Assembly: GCF_009733865.1 (NCBI RefSeq)
Contig: NZ_WOFB01000012.1
Span: forward strand, 124,001-188,000
Length of the DNA: 64,000 bases
Origin: Oceanobacillus salinisoli
GTDB lineage: Bacteria; Bacillota; Bacilli; Bacillales; Amphibacillaceae
Reading direction: 5' to 3'
The notes under the pieces are model-generated. The model had not been told where the DNA came from. It worked only from the letters and a program-made list of their open reading frames with translations, and made no database searches. The translations under genes were made by a program, and so were the position numbers. Shown here one piece after another: positions 8,941 through 17,868 of the stretch (positions within the stretch are counted from its first letter, which is position 1; the number at the start of each line of letters is the position of its first letter).

Positions 8941-9936
8941 ATGAAAAAGAGAACAATTTTATCATTTGCTATGCTACTCATTCTATCTATGGTATTAGTA
9001 GCTTGCGGTGGCGGCGATAATGAAGGCGATACTGGTGCAGGTGGGGATGAAGGTGGAGACACTCCACAATTCTTGAGTATGTATACTGGTGGAACAAGTG
9101 GTACATATTACCCGCTTGGTGGAGAAATGGCTAACATTATTTCGGATGAAACGGGTATTCAAACCGATGCAGTTTCTTCCAATGCATCAGCGGATAACGT
9201 GATTGCCTTACAAGATGGGGAAACGGAGCTGGCATTTGTTCAAACTGACGTTGTGGCAAATGCGGTAGAAGGAATTAATGCATTTGACGGTAATCCAGTC
9301 GATAATGTTTTAGCAATCGCATCTTTATATCCAGAAACCATACAAATCGTTACAACTGCGAATTCCGGAATTGAATCGGTAGAAGACTTGGAAGGGAAAA
9401 AAGTTTCTGTCGGTGCACCGGGATCTGGAACATATATTAATGCAGAGCAAATTCTTGAAGTACATGGCTTAACAATGGATGACATTGATGCACAGAACTT
9501 GGACTTCGGTGAATCTACTGGTGGGATTCAAGATGGAAATATTGATGCAGCATTCATTACAGCTGGTACTCCAACTGGTGCAGTGGAAGGTTTAGGAGCG
9601 ACTACAGACGTAAGCATCATTCCAATTTCTCAAGATAAAGTAGATGAGTTAGTTGAACAATATCCGTACTATGCTGCGGACACTATTTCAGCAGGTACGT
9701 ATGGTGGAATTGATGAGGATGTCAATACAGTAGCTGTACTTGCCATGCTAGCTGTTACAGATACGCTTTCTGAAGATGTTGTTTATGACATTACAAAAGC
9801 TATTTTTGATAATGCAGACACTATTTCCCATGCTAAGGGTGAATTTATTACAAAAGAATCTGCTTTAGATGGTGTTGGTATTGACTTGCACCCTGGGGCA
9901 CAAAAATACTTTGATGAAGAAGGAATAAGTCAATAA
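8941..9936 (+). CDS. TAXI-type TRAP transporter solute receptor (lipoprotein)
   Basis: This 331-residue binding protein of a TRAP transporter captures a (probably carboxylate-type) solute outside the cell. It has a signal with lipobox LVAC and a Gly/Asp-rich linker. The NMT1-like TAXI fold shows GGTSGTYYPLGGEMA, VETAF-type segment ETELAFVQTD, and GAPGSGTYINAEQIL. AAAGGGGG sits 8 bases before ATG 8941; an earlier ATG at 8917 has no site. Unlike Gram-negative periplasmic receptors it is lipid-anchored. It is the first gene of a three-gene operon with a DUF1850 protein and the fused permease. The ligand is unknown; glutamate is one precedent in the family. Confidence 0.9.
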   Translation: MKKRTILSFAMLLILSMVLVACGGGDNEGDTGAGGDEGGDTPQFLSMYTGGTSGTYYPLGGEMANIISDETGIQTDAVSSNASADNVIALQDGETELAFVQTDVVANAVEGINAFDGNPVDNVLAIASLYPETIQIVTTANSGIESVEDLEGKKVSVGAPGSGTYINAEQILEVHGLTMDDIDAQNLDFGESTGGIQDGNIDAAFITAGTPTGAVEGLGATTDVSIIPISQDKVDELVEQYPYYAADTISAGTYGGIDEDVNTVAVLAMLAVTDTLSEDVVYDITKAIFDNADTISHAKGEFITKESALDGVGIDLHPGAQKYFDEEGISQ

Positions 9937-9983
9937 AGATTTTTGAACATCCTCTAAAAAAGCAATAGAAAATAAACATAAAA

Positions 9984-10027
9984 GGCCGGCTGTCAATCCT
10001 ATCCTGTATAGGTGTTTGCTGCCGGTC
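9984..10027 (+). terminator. Stem-loop after the TAXI receptor gene
   Basis: GGCCGGC pairs with GCCGGTC (one wobble), with partial pairing further in. CATTTTATG follows rather than a T-run, so it is probably an incomplete terminator that lowers expression of the downstream permease relative to the receptor. Confidence 0.5.
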
Positions 10028-10099
10028 ATTTTATGCTATAATAATAAATGGCCCTCACTACATAACTATTTATAAGGTATTGAATAGGTGGACTGTTTT

Positions 10100-10636
10100 A
10101 TGAAATTAAATAAGTTATTACTTTCCTTTATCGCTCTGCTCAGCACACTCACCGTCTTATTCGTTCCCTATCGTACCGCATTAGTCTTTTATGACGAAAA
10201 CACAACGAACATAGAAGCTTTTTTGCCTATTAATACGGGAGACACTTTCCAAATTATCTTTAAGCATTCCATTCATTTAACCGATGTTGTTGAAAAATAT
10301 AGAGTAACCAATAATCTCGAAATAGAGCAGTATGAGTTTGTTTATGAGGAATTTGGAATTGGAATGCCTTCTAATGCAGAAGAAGGAGAAACATTTGTAT
10401 ATGAAGATGGAAAATATCATATAAGAAATATGGATAATGTTTTTCCCTCGATTAATGTCCGAAATGGGAAGACCGTTTCAGAACATCGCTTGATTTGGGG
10501 TACGGAAGATAACGAAGAACAGCATTTGGTCTGGTTTAATGAATATTTTGAACCAGGTGCATGGTTTACTGTGAAAGTGGATAGAATTTCACTTTGGGAA
10601 TACATGAAAGGAGTGAAGATTCATGAGTCAAAATAA
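10100..10636 (+). CDS. DUF1850 protein of a TAXI-TRAP operon
   Basis: The 178 residues begin with one hydrophobic N-terminal helix (LLLSFIALLSTLTVLFVPY). An extracytoplasmic domain follows with the DUF1850 hallmarks FKHSIHLTDVVEKY, YEEFGIGMPSNAEEGETF and a C-terminal WFTVKVDRISLWEYM-like segment. DUF1850 proteins are known as companions of TAXI receptors and fused TRAP permeases, but their task is not established; an accessory role in solute uptake is inferred. AGGTGG precedes ATG 10100 by 8 bases; a GTG at 10088 lies inside that site. The gene overlaps the permease start by 14 bases. Confidence 0.8.
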   Translation: MKLNKLLLSFIALLSTLTVLFVPYRTALVFYDENTTNIEAFLPINTGDTFQIIFKHSIHLTDVVEKYRVTNNLEIEQYEFVYEEFGIGMPSNAEEGETFVYEDGKYHIRNMDNVFPSINVRNGKTVSEHRLIWGTEDNEEQHLVWFNEYFEPGAWFTVKVDRISLWEYMKGVKIHESK

Positions 10637-12641
10637 GGAAAAAGAGCAATTAACCGAAGAAGAACAACAGAAACTGCTAGAAAAGTATGACGCAGAAGCA
10701 AATACACGTAAACTTACAGGTTTTGCTGGCTGGCTGGTCTTCCTGGGATTAATTGCATTTTCATTATTCCAGCTTTATACAGGGGCATTTGGTGCCTATA
10801 CTGCTTATATTCAACGAACGATTCACTTAGGTTTTGCATTATCACTAATATTCTTATTATTCCCGGCTAAGAGGGGAATAAGTAAGAATTATGTTGCTTG
10901 GTATGATTGGATTCTTGTCATTTTATCGATCATTGTTGCAGGTTACTGGCCAGTATTTTATGATACGTTAGTTCAGCAAATTGGCGGAATCGATGAAGCA
11001 CAGATGGTGATTGGTGGATTAGCTATTTTACTAGTATTAGAAGCTACAAGACGTGCAGTAGGTCTTCCGATAACAATTATTGCCATGCTCTTTTTGATCT
11101 ATGCCTATTTCGGACCATATATGCCGGGAATGCTTGCTCATAGGGGATTAAGTCTTAGTCAGTTAATTAATTCTATGTTCTTTACAACAGAAGGTATTTT
11201 AGGTACGCCATTACAAGTATCATCTACCTATATTTTCCTGTTTCTATTATTTGGTGCATTTCTAGTGCAAAGTGGGGTCGGGCTGTATTTTAATGACTTG
11301 GCGCTTGCTATTGCCGGGAGACGTGTAGGTGGACCAGCTAAAGTGGCGATCTTCTCCAGTGCATTAAACGGAACGATCTCCGGAAGTTCGGTTGCCAACA
11401 CCGTAACAACCGGTTCCTACACGATTCCGATGATGAAAAGGTTAGGGTACAGACCTAATTTTGCCGGTGCAGTAGAGGCAGCCTCATCGACTGGTGGGCA
11501 GATTATGCCACCGATTATGGGTGCTGCAGCCTTCCTGATGATTGAATTTGCTGGTGTGGGCTATTGGGACATCGCTAAAGCTGCATTGATTCCAGCTATT
11601 CTATATTTTTCCGGCATTTGGATTATGACCCACTTGGAAGCAAAACGATTGGGTTTGATAGGACTATCCAAAGAGGAAATGCCTAACCGAAAAGCTGTGT
11701 TTAAGAAGATTTACTTACTATTACCAATCGTTGCCATTGTTTATTTGCTATTTGAAGGATATAGTATTGAAAGAACAGCGCTTTACGGGATTGGTATTAC
11801 AATTTTAGTCAGCATGTTTAGTAAAGAAACCAATATGTTCTTACATGAAGGCAAATTTACAATTCGTAAAATTATCGATGCATTAACTTCTGGTGCTCGT
11901 ACTGCATTAGGTGTTGCAGCAGCAACGGCCTGTGCTGGTATTATCGTTGGGGTCGTAACGAAAACAGGCCTAGGTTTGAAATTGGGAAATGGATTAGTGG
12001 ATATTGCTGGTGCAATTGCAAACTCCATAGAGATGCAATTGCTGTTAACCTTATTCTTTACGATGATAACTTCCATCATTTTAGGAATGGGTTCACCAAC
12101 AACTGCAAACTATATTATTACTTCGACCATTGCTTTACCTGCTATTCTAGCATTAAATGATCAGTTGCCAATTGCTATTCCTATCCTGGCAGCACATATG
12201 TTTGTGTTCTACTTTGGTATAGTAGCAGATATTACGCCTCCGGTAGCACTGGCAGCCTTTGCTGCAACCGGTATCTCTGGCGGGGAACCAATTCGAACAG
12301 GATTTAACGCATCGAAACTTGCGATTGCAGCTTACATCATTCCATACATGTTTGTATTAAATCCACAATTATTGATGATTGATGCAACAGCAGGAGAAAT
12401 TACGTTTTCACTAATTACGGCCATAGTTGGAATGATCGCGATTGGAGCCGGACTGATAGGTTTCTGGTATCGAAAACTTCACTGGATAGAAAGAATCATC
12501 ACGGTTGTGACAGGATTAATGCTCATCTACCCAGAAGGAAATACCGACCTGTTTGGCTTTGTTATCTTTGTTGTGCTACTTGTCATACAGTTTATGACAA
12601 AAGGAAAAGCAGAAGACAAGAAACAACAAGCACATGGCTAA
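10623..12641 (+). CDS. TRAP transporter permease, 4TM/12TM fused, TAXI type
   Basis: This polytopic membrane protein of 672 residues combines the small DctQ-like and large DctM-like TRAP subunits. The N-terminal 30 residues are charged and cytoplasmic. Helices up to about residue 150 form the small-subunit part. The DctM part carries GTISGSSVANTVTTGSYTIP, ASSTGGQIMPPIMGAAAF and ILGMGSPTTANYI, which are typical of TAXI-TRAP fused permeases. Transport is driven by a sodium or proton gradient in this family. It is translated from GGAGTG-ATG, overlapping the DUF1850 gene. Confidence 0.9.
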   Translation: MSQNKEKEQLTEEEQQKLLEKYDAEANTRKLTGFAGWLVFLGLIAFSLFQLYTGAFGAYTAYIQRTIHLGFALSLIFLLFPAKRGISKNYVAWYDWILVILSIIVAGYWPVFYDTLVQQIGGIDEAQMVIGGLAILLVLEATRRAVGLPITIIAMLFLIYAYFGPYMPGMLAHRGLSLSQLINSMFFTTEGILGTPLQVSSTYIFLFLLFGAFLVQSGVGLYFNDLALAIAGRRVGGPAKVAIFSSALNGTISGSSVANTVTTGSYTIPMMKRLGYRPNFAGAVEAASSTGGQIMPPIMGAAAFLMIEFAGVGYWDIAKAALIPAILYFSGIWIMTHLEAKRLGLIGLSKEEMPNRKAVFKKIYLLLPIVAIVYLLFEGYSIERTALYGIGITILVSMFSKETNMFLHEGKFTIRKIIDALTSGARTALGVAAATACAGIIVGVVTKTGLGLKLGNGLVDIAGAIANSIEMQLLLTLFFTMITSIILGMGSPTTANYIITSTIALPAILALNDQLPIAIPILAAHMFVFYFGIVADITPPVALAAFAATGISGGEPIRTGFNASKLAIAAYIIPYMFVLNPQLLMIDATAGEITFSLITAIVGMIAIGAGLIGFWYRKLHWIERIITVVTGLMLIYPEGNTDLFGFVIFVVLLVIQFMTKGKAEDKKQQAHG

Positions 12642-13074
12642 AGAATCAGCTAAGACAACTAGAAAAAATGATCAGATTTATTTCTGGTCATTTTTTAATT
12701 TGGTTTTATTCTTTAGTTTGTTGCTTAATAGGATGGGTTATAAGTGAGTAGCCAAAGCATATTGAAGTCCCGATTTTCTGTAACACAGACATTGATTTAC
12801 ATTGCTTACGAATCAGCCTGAAATAATGTCTATTGATTTTCGATGTGCTAGAATAATTATAGTGCTATAACTCTGTTTATTCTATCTATATGTACATGGT
12901 GCAAAGTGCAATACGAAGTGAGTTTTTGAAGGAGTAGAAGAACAGTGTGTAAGTTATGTTATATTTTTCAATTACAAGGATGATTCAAGAGCAACAAACA
13001 TAAAAAAATGTCTTTAAACATGTTTCTCTGACGTTCATCCTATAACTATCTTTTAATAGAAAGAGGCATTTATT
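12642..13074. other. Spacer with terminator of the TRAP operon
   Basis: At 12663-12698 AAAAATGATCAG pairs with TTGGTCATTTTT-type sequence (one mismatch at the loop) and ends in a T-run, a clear terminator. The remaining roughly 370 bases are AT-rich with no convincing ORF or conserved motif. Confidence 0.6.
12663..12698 (+). terminator. Terminator of the TRAP operon
   Basis: The stem is AAAAATGATCAG / CTGGTCATTTTTT with a 7-base loop and T-rich tail, about 20 bases after the permease stop. Confidence 0.8.
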
Positions 13075-14418
13075 ATGAAAAAGCAGCATGATTTTACGGA
13101 AGGGAATATTTTAAAACAGCTGATTGTTTTTTCTGGACCTATCATGTTTGCTAATCTATTGCAGACTTCCTATCAATTTATTGATAGTTTATGGATTGGT
13201 AATTTGCTAGGAGCAAATGCATTAGGGGCTGTTGCAGTATCGAGTACCATCATATTTACGGTGCTTTCCTTTGTTATTGGTCTAAATAATGCTGCATTGA
13301 CGATTCTATCCCAGCAAAAGGGCCGAGATCATGATGATGGGTTAAAAAGGTATTTAAACGCGTTTGTTGTCATTTTAACTTTTATAGCAATTTTCCTAGG
13401 TATGGTCGGATTTATATTTGCTGAGGGATTTTTAACGATTTTAGGTACGCCTGAAGTGATGATGGAGGAAGCTAAAAGTTATCTGCGTATTAACTTCCTT
13501 GGTATTTTATTTTTGTTTGGTTATAACTTTATCAGTACGGTGCTTCGTGCACTTGGTGACAGTAAAACACCGATGCATTTTGTAATGATTGCAGTGATTC
13601 TGAACGTTATGCTGGACCCACTTTTCATATCCGTTTTTAGTTGGGGAGTAGAAGGTGCTGCATTCGCTACCGTTGTATCCCAAGGAACTGCTTTTCTTTA
13701 TGGAATAATTCATGTTCTATATCGAAAACTTGCCCCATTTACTTTACCAAAGTTGCCATCATGGAAGGAAGTTCATTTGATTTTACATTTAGGGATCCCT
13801 TCAGGACTGCAAATGTCGGTCATATCTGCTGGCTCTGCAGCTATTATGAGTGTAGTGACGAGCTTTGGAGCAGGTGTGGTCGCGGGATTCAGTGCGGCGC
13901 AAAGGCTTGATAGCTTACTATTACTCCCTGCACATGCTTTAAGTACAGCAGTTGGAAGTATGGCGGGGCAGAATATTGGAGTAAAGAATTGGAATCGGGT
14001 CAATCAAATAGCAAAGTATGGTGTCTTATACAATCTTACTGTAATGGCACTAGTAGGAATCCTGGTCGTATTTTTAGCTGAATATGGGGTTAAACTGTTC
14101 ATTCGCGAGGAAGAAGCCGTTCAATTTGGTACGATGTATTTGCAGATTATCGCCTTATGTTATCCATTTCTGGGAATTAATTTTGTTTTAAATGGTATTG
14201 TTCGTGCGGCTGGTGCTATGTATCAAGTTCTCGTTTTAAATATTATCTCGTTTTGGATACTGCGTTACCCTTTAACTGCACTGTTTTCCAACATTTTTGG
14301 GGATGTAGGTATCGCGATTGGTATGGGTTCAAGTTTTCTAATTAGCAGTGTATTTGCCTTTTTATATTTCCGTTATGGGAAATGGAGGAAAAAGGAATTA
14401 TTTGAGGAAAGTAGTTAA
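13075..14418 (+). CDS. MATE family efflux transporter
   Basis: This 447-residue, 12-helix exporter of the multidrug and toxic compound extrusion family is driven by sodium or protons. The N-terminus (FTEGNILKQLIVFSGPIMFANLLQ, QFIDSLWIG) and the duplicated second half (GIPSGLQMSVISAGSAAI, TAVGSMAGQNIGVKNWNR) are characteristic. It most resembles the Bacillus NorM/DinF-like branch. AGAGG lies about 12 bases before the ATG. Substrates cannot be predicted. A decayed MATE gene lies about 3 kb downstream. Confidence 0.9.
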   Translation: MKKQHDFTEGNILKQLIVFSGPIMFANLLQTSYQFIDSLWIGNLLGANALGAVAVSSTIIFTVLSFVIGLNNAALTILSQQKGRDHDDGLKRYLNAFVVILTFIAIFLGMVGFIFAEGFLTILGTPEVMMEEAKSYLRINFLGILFLFGYNFISTVLRALGDSKTPMHFVMIAVILNVMLDPLFISVFSWGVEGAAFATVVSQGTAFLYGIIHVLYRKLAPFTLPKLPSWKEVHLILHLGIPSGLQMSVISAGSAAIMSVVTSFGAGVVAGFSAAQRLDSLLLLPAHALSTAVGSMAGQNIGVKNWNRVNQIAKYGVLYNLTVMALVGILVVFLAEYGVKLFIREEEAVQFGTMYLQIIALCYPFLGINFVLNGIVRAAGAMYQVLVLNIISFWILRYPLTALFSNIFGDVGIAIGMGSSFLISSVFAFLYFRYGKWRKKELFEESS

Positions 14419-14442
14419 GTTGTGTGTAAACTGTTCATAACT

Positions 14443-15058
14443 TATGGATAAATTTCTATCATTGGGGATAAGTTGATGAAATTGTGGATAAAACTAATAG
14501 TAATTGGTGTGATTTCAGGTTTTATATTAGGTGAATTCTTTAAGTTTATTCAGCATGTGACTGGTAAAGGAGTGTATACTTTACTTTTAAATGTGGATTA
14601 TATACCGGTTTTACAAGATTTACCGCGGACGGAGGGAATGGAATTTTTCCTTCATCTAATCGTTTCTACTTTATTAATAATCTTATTATTCCTGTGGATA
14701 AATAACAAAAATATCCACAGGATATTCACATGGTGTGTAACAATCTGTAGTCTTATTGGTATCATTCTCTATCCAACAACGGTTTTTTCTGTGCGAACTC
14801 CCGAATTGGTTGAGGTTGTAGCTTTTAGTTACTGGGTTTCCGGCCATATTATATATGGAGTTATTGTAGGAGTACTGTTAGGCCAATTACATAAGGAAAG
14901 TCATAAAGGAATGGATAGGCTATGAAAATGAGGAAGAGAACAAAACAAGCAATCTATCAAGTGTTATTCATTGGAATTCTGCTCTTTACGGCAATTTGCA
15001 TGATTTCCCTTCTATCAATGGAAGAGTATAAATCAGAAGAATCCAGGACTTATCCACA
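14443..15058. promoter_or_regulatory. Cluster of DnaA-box-like sequences
   Basis: Exact copies of TTATCCACA (either strand) are found at 14483-14491, 14693-14701 and 15050-15058, with one-mismatch copies at 14443-14451 and 14711-14719. The sites at 14691-14700 and 14712-14721 also form a perfect 10-bp inverted repeat. All but the first lie within coding sequence. There are no dnaA/dnaN genes here, so it is not the main origin. Bacillus does have non-origin DnaA-box clusters that bind DnaA. Confidence 0.45.
14476..14925 (+). CDS. Small polytopic membrane protein
   Basis: The 149 residues have four predicted membrane helices (around 5-25, 58-80, 90-110 and 120-145). The Gly-rich first helix VIGVISGFILGEFFKF and last helix GHIIYGVIVGVLLGQL vaguely recall YagU/YqhR-type proteins, but I do not recognise the family with certainty. 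GGGGATAAG supports ATG 14476; the TTG at 14473 is too close. It overlaps the next gene by 4 bases (ATGA), so the two are translationally coupled, suggesting a shared envelope role. Confidence 0.7.
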   Translation: MKLWIKLIVIGVISGFILGEFFKFIQHVTGKGVYTLLLNVDYIPVLQDLPRTEGMEFFLHLIVSTLLIILLFLWINNKNIHRIFTWCVTICSLIGIILYPTTVFSVRTPELVEVVAFSYWVSGHIIYGVIVGVLLGQLHKESHKGMDRL

Positions 15059-15545
15059 AATTTCAGAAGAAGTCCGACAATACCGTCCACTTGTGGAAAA
15101 GTATGCAGCGGAATACGACGTAACGGAGTATGTGGATGTGCTTCTGGCGATGATGATGCAGGAATCAGGTGGAAGAGGGGATGATCCGATGCAATCCTCA
15201 GAAAGTTATTGTGGAGAAGTTGGCTGTATTAATGACCCAGAACTATCTATTAAACAAGGAATCTATTATTTTTCCGAGGTTTTAAAAGATGCTGAGGGGG
15301 ACTTGGAATTAGCTATTCAGTCATATAATTTTGGCAGAGGTTTTATTGATTATGTCTTAGAGGAATCAGGAAGATATACACAGGATATTGCCATTGACTT
15401 TTCACAGGAGATGTATGAAAAAGCACCAAATAAGTCAATCTATACATGTTTAAGGGAAGAGGCCAAACAATATAATGCCTGTTATGGAGATATTTATTAT
15501 GTGAAATCCGTCATGGAATACAGGGATGTATTAGCTTTGGAATAA
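14922..15545 (+). CDS. Membrane-anchored lysozyme-like (CwlT-type) hydrolase
   Basis: The 207 residues have an N-terminal membrane anchor (about 8-28) and an extracellular lysozyme-like domain of the CwlT/YocA type. Family marks are LLAMMMQESGGRGDDPMQSSE, with the catalytic glutamate in MQESGG, the SIKQGIYYF segment and AIQSYNFGRGFIDY. The family cleaves the glycan strand of peptidoglycan. Two cysteines in YCGEVGC may form a disulfide. It has no NlpC/P60 domain, unlike full CwlT. Translation is coupled to the upstream membrane protein. Confidence 0.82.
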   Translation: MKMRKRTKQAIYQVLFIGILLFTAICMISLLSMEEYKSEESRTYPQISEEVRQYRPLVEKYAAEYDVTEYVDVLLAMMMQESGGRGDDPMQSSESYCGEVGCINDPELSIKQGIYYFSEVLKDAEGDLELAIQSYNFGRGFIDYVLEESGRYTQDIAIDFSQEMYEKAPNKSIYTCLREEAKQYNACYGDIYYVKSVMEYRDVLALE

Positions 15546-15599
15546 CCAAAGGAAACTGGTAATATAAGGGTAAGTACATTTTATAGGGAGGAATTAAAA

Positions 15600-15977
15600 A
15601 TGATTAAAGAAATACATACGAAAAACGCACCAGAAGCAATTGGACCATATTCACAAGCGATTCAGGCAGGAGACTTGGTTTATGTTTCGGGGCAAATTCC
15701 GATTAATCCAGCTAATGGAGAGATTGTGGAAGGTATTGAGAACCAAACGGAGCAAGTATTAAAAAACCTGCAGGCAATTTTAAAGGAAGCAGGAACAGAC
15801 TTCAATCAAGTAGTTAAGTTTACGATTTTTGTCGCAAATATGGATCATTTTTCTACCGTTAATGAAATTTATGGGAAGTATTTAGAGAAGCCATATCCTG
15901 CACGGGCAACGGTGGAAGTTAGTAGATTGCCTAAAGATGTGCTGGTGGAAATGGATGTCGTGGCATACACCAAATAA
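15600..15977 (+). CDS. RidA family enamine/imine deaminase
   Basis: The protein of 125 residues matches the RidA/YjgF/YabJ family in full length. Its signature blocks are [23 protein letters not shown] and the C-terminal [20 protein letters not shown]; the Arg in the last block binds the substrate carboxylate. RidA hydrolyses reactive 2-aminoacrylate-type enamines released by PLP enzymes to keto acids and ammonia. This is notable because several PLP enzymes (kbl, metY, methionine gamma-lyase) lie within the window. GGGAGGA precedes the ATG. Confidence 0.93.
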   Translation: MIKEIHTKNAPEAIGPYSQAIQAGDLVYVSGQIPINPANGEIVEGIENQTEQVLKNLQAILKEAGTDFNQVVKFTIFVANMDHFSTVNEIYGKYLEKPYPARATVEVSRLPKDVLVEMDVVAYTK

Positions 15978-15994
15978 TTAGGAGGAATGTTTGT

Positions 15995-17167
15995 ATGGAA
16001 AATTTCACATACCATAATCCAACAAAATTGATTTTCGGTAAAGGTCAGTTAGATGCATTGCCAAAAGAAGTACAAGCGCACGGGAAAAAAGTGCTAATGG
16101 TATATGGTGGCGGAAGTATAAAACGGAATGGCATCTATGACAATGTATTGAAAAAACTAGCCGAGATCGATGCAGAGGTTTTTGAGCTTCCTGGAGTGGA
16201 ACCGAATCCTCGCATTTCTACAGTTCGAAAAGGGGTAGAGATCTGTAAAAGCGAGGGAATTGACTTTATATTAGCTGTAGGTGGCGGAAGTACGATTGAT
16301 TGTACAAAAGCCATAGCGGTTGGCGCCAAAACAGATGTGGATATGTGGGATGTCGTAACGAAAAAGGAAAAAGCTACAGATGCATTACCATTTGGCACAG
16401 TATTGACATTAGCTGCTACAGGTTCAGAGATGAACGCTGGTTCTGTTATTACGAATTGGGAAATCAATGAAAAGCATGGATGGGGAGCAGCGCCATACAC
16501 ATTCCCGCAATTTTCAATTCTTGACCCAGAGCATACGATGACGGTTCCTCGTGATCAAACAATCTATGGGATGGTTGATATGATGTCACACGTATTAGAG
16601 CATTATTTCCATCAAACGACGAATACACCTATTCAGGATCGTTTCTGTGAAGGGATTTTAAATACAGTTATAGAAACTGCACCAAAATTGTTGGACAACC
16701 TGGAAAGCTATGAACATCGGGAAACGGTTATGCTAGCCGGTACTTTAGCATTAAATAATATGCTGAACATGGGTTATGCAGGTGACTGGGCAACCCATAA
16801 TTTAGAGCATGCTGTATCTGCTGTTCACGATATTCCACATGGTGGTGGATTAGCTATTTTATTCCCTCATTGGATGAGACATGTATTGGATGAACAAAAT
16901 GTTGCCCGTTTCAAACAGTTAGCCGTTCGTGTATTCGATGTGGATCCTTCTGGAAAGTCCGATAAAGAAGTGGCCCTTGAAGGCATCGATAAACTAAGTG
17001 AATTCTGGATGAGTATTGGTGCCCCATCAAGGCTAGCGGATTATGATATTGACGAGTCTACTGTAGAAGTGATGGCAGAAAAGACGGTTACTGCCCGACC
17101 AGAGTTTGGGAGATTTAAAAAACTAACGAAACAGGATTCCATAGAAATTTACAAAGCCAGTTTGTAA
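15995..17167 (+). CDS. Iron-containing alcohol dehydrogenase (YugJ/BdhA-like)
   Basis: This cytoplasmic NAD(P)H-dependent dehydrogenase has 390 residues. It begins [18 protein letters not shown], as in YugJ/YugK butanol dehydrogenases. The coenzyme site [13 protein letters not shown] and the metal ligands (Asp in [14 protein letters not shown] and the His pairs in MMSHVLEHY and [12 protein letters not shown]) are present. Family members reduce aldehydes to alcohols. It starts 17 bases after ridA behind AGGAGG, so the two form one transcript. Confidence 0.9.
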   Translation: MENFTYHNPTKLIFGKGQLDALPKEVQAHGKKVLMVYGGGSIKRNGIYDNVLKKLAEIDAEVFELPGVEPNPRISTVRKGVEICKSEGIDFILAVGGGSTIDCTKAIAVGAKTDVDMWDVVTKKEKATDALPFGTVLTLAATGSEMNAGSVITNWEINEKHGWGAAPYTFPQFSILDPEHTMTVPRDQTIYGMVDMMSHVLEHYFHQTTNTPIQDRFCEGILNTVIETAPKLLDNLESYEHRETVMLAGTLALNNMLNMGYAGDWATHNLEHAVSAVHDIPHGGGLAILFPHWMRHVLDEQNVARFKQLAVRVFDVDPSGKSDKEVALEGIDKLSEFWMSIGAPSRLADYDIDESTVEVMAEKTVTARPEFGRFKKLTKQDSIEIYKASL

Positions 17168-17174
17168 TATAAAA

Positions 17175-17269
17175 ATACATCATTCGACAATATTTCCGGG
17201 GAAATATTCGAATGATGGCAGAAAAACAAGAACCAGCACCTTCAAGAAAGGAAGGCTGGTTCTTTTTTA
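17175..17269 (+). terminator. Two consecutive hairpins ending the ridA-adh transcript
   Basis: First, CATCATTCG with AATATTTCC pairs with GGAAATATT and CGAATGATG (17175-17217). Then AAGAACCAGC...CTTC pairs with GAAG...GCTGGTTCTT and is followed by TTTTTT (17228-17269). The second is a textbook terminator. Confidence 0.85.
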
Positions 17270-17289
17270 TACATTTTCCTTGTGAACAA

Positions 17290-17510
17290 CATTCATGGAC
17301 ATTCAGCCGCAACTTCTCCAGCGCTGGAGCATGAAAATGCCACGCAGCCATTCATCAGCAATAAACGCAATCCAAATGCCAATTAACCCCAGGCCTAAAA
17401 AATACCGAAGAACCAGGCAAATGCAACACTAAATTCCCCACATAGAGTGAGTGTCAGTGTAGACAGGGAATATCACATCACCTGCTGCACGCAATGAACT
17501 ATAACTTAAC
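17290..17510 (-). pseudogene. Remnant of a second MATE efflux gene (C-terminal part)
   Basis: Reading the minus strand gives LRAAGDVIFPVY, then after frame changes VAFAWFFGIF and finally GLGLIGIWIAFIADEWLRG. Together these are the C-terminal helices of a MATE transporter. At least two frameshifts and a stop separate the pieces. The region up to about 17825 may hold more of the gene, but I could not recognise it. The neighbouring intact MATE gene is on the other strand. Confidence 0.75.
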
Positions 17511-17827
17511 AGTGTACTCACTTATGTCGAACTTTATAATTACTGCGAGGGAAAACCAGCAAAGCTTACGGAATGGTCCAGCTAATATGTTATTAAACGT
17601 CATTTCCCTGAAAATAATTTGTAAATAAACGCTACATTCTAAAACTTGGAACTGCGTTTATTGTTACACCAGATATTTTTGAGCAAAAGAAAGAAAGTCC
17701 TACGTAATTTGAAGCGATTAAGGGTGATGGCTGGACCCAATCAATCGCCCCGGAAATCAACAGTGCACAAATTACGTCCAATATCAAAAGCTTAGTTAAA
17801 AGATACAGAGCTTGCAAAAAGCCCCTA
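17511..17827. other. Degenerate region next to the MATE remnant
   Basis: Short open frames such as 17632-17817 on the minus strand do not resemble known proteins. The segment is likely the decayed N-terminal part of the same broken gene, but this is inference. Confidence 0.3.
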
Positions 17828-17857
17828 ATAAAAGAAAAGACCGAAGCATTTCGGCCT
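17828..17857 (-). terminator. Terminator of the MFS gene
   Basis: On the minus strand GGCCGAA pairs with TTCGGTC around a 4-base loop and runs into TTTTCTTTT, just after the MFS stop codon. Confidence 0.8.
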
Positions 17858-17868
17858 ATAAAGGTTAC

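Noticed and set aside
14443-15058. Chromosomal replication origin
   Set aside because: Only DnaA-box-like words are found; dnaA, dnaN and an AT-rich unwinding region are missing and the boxes lie in coding DNA.
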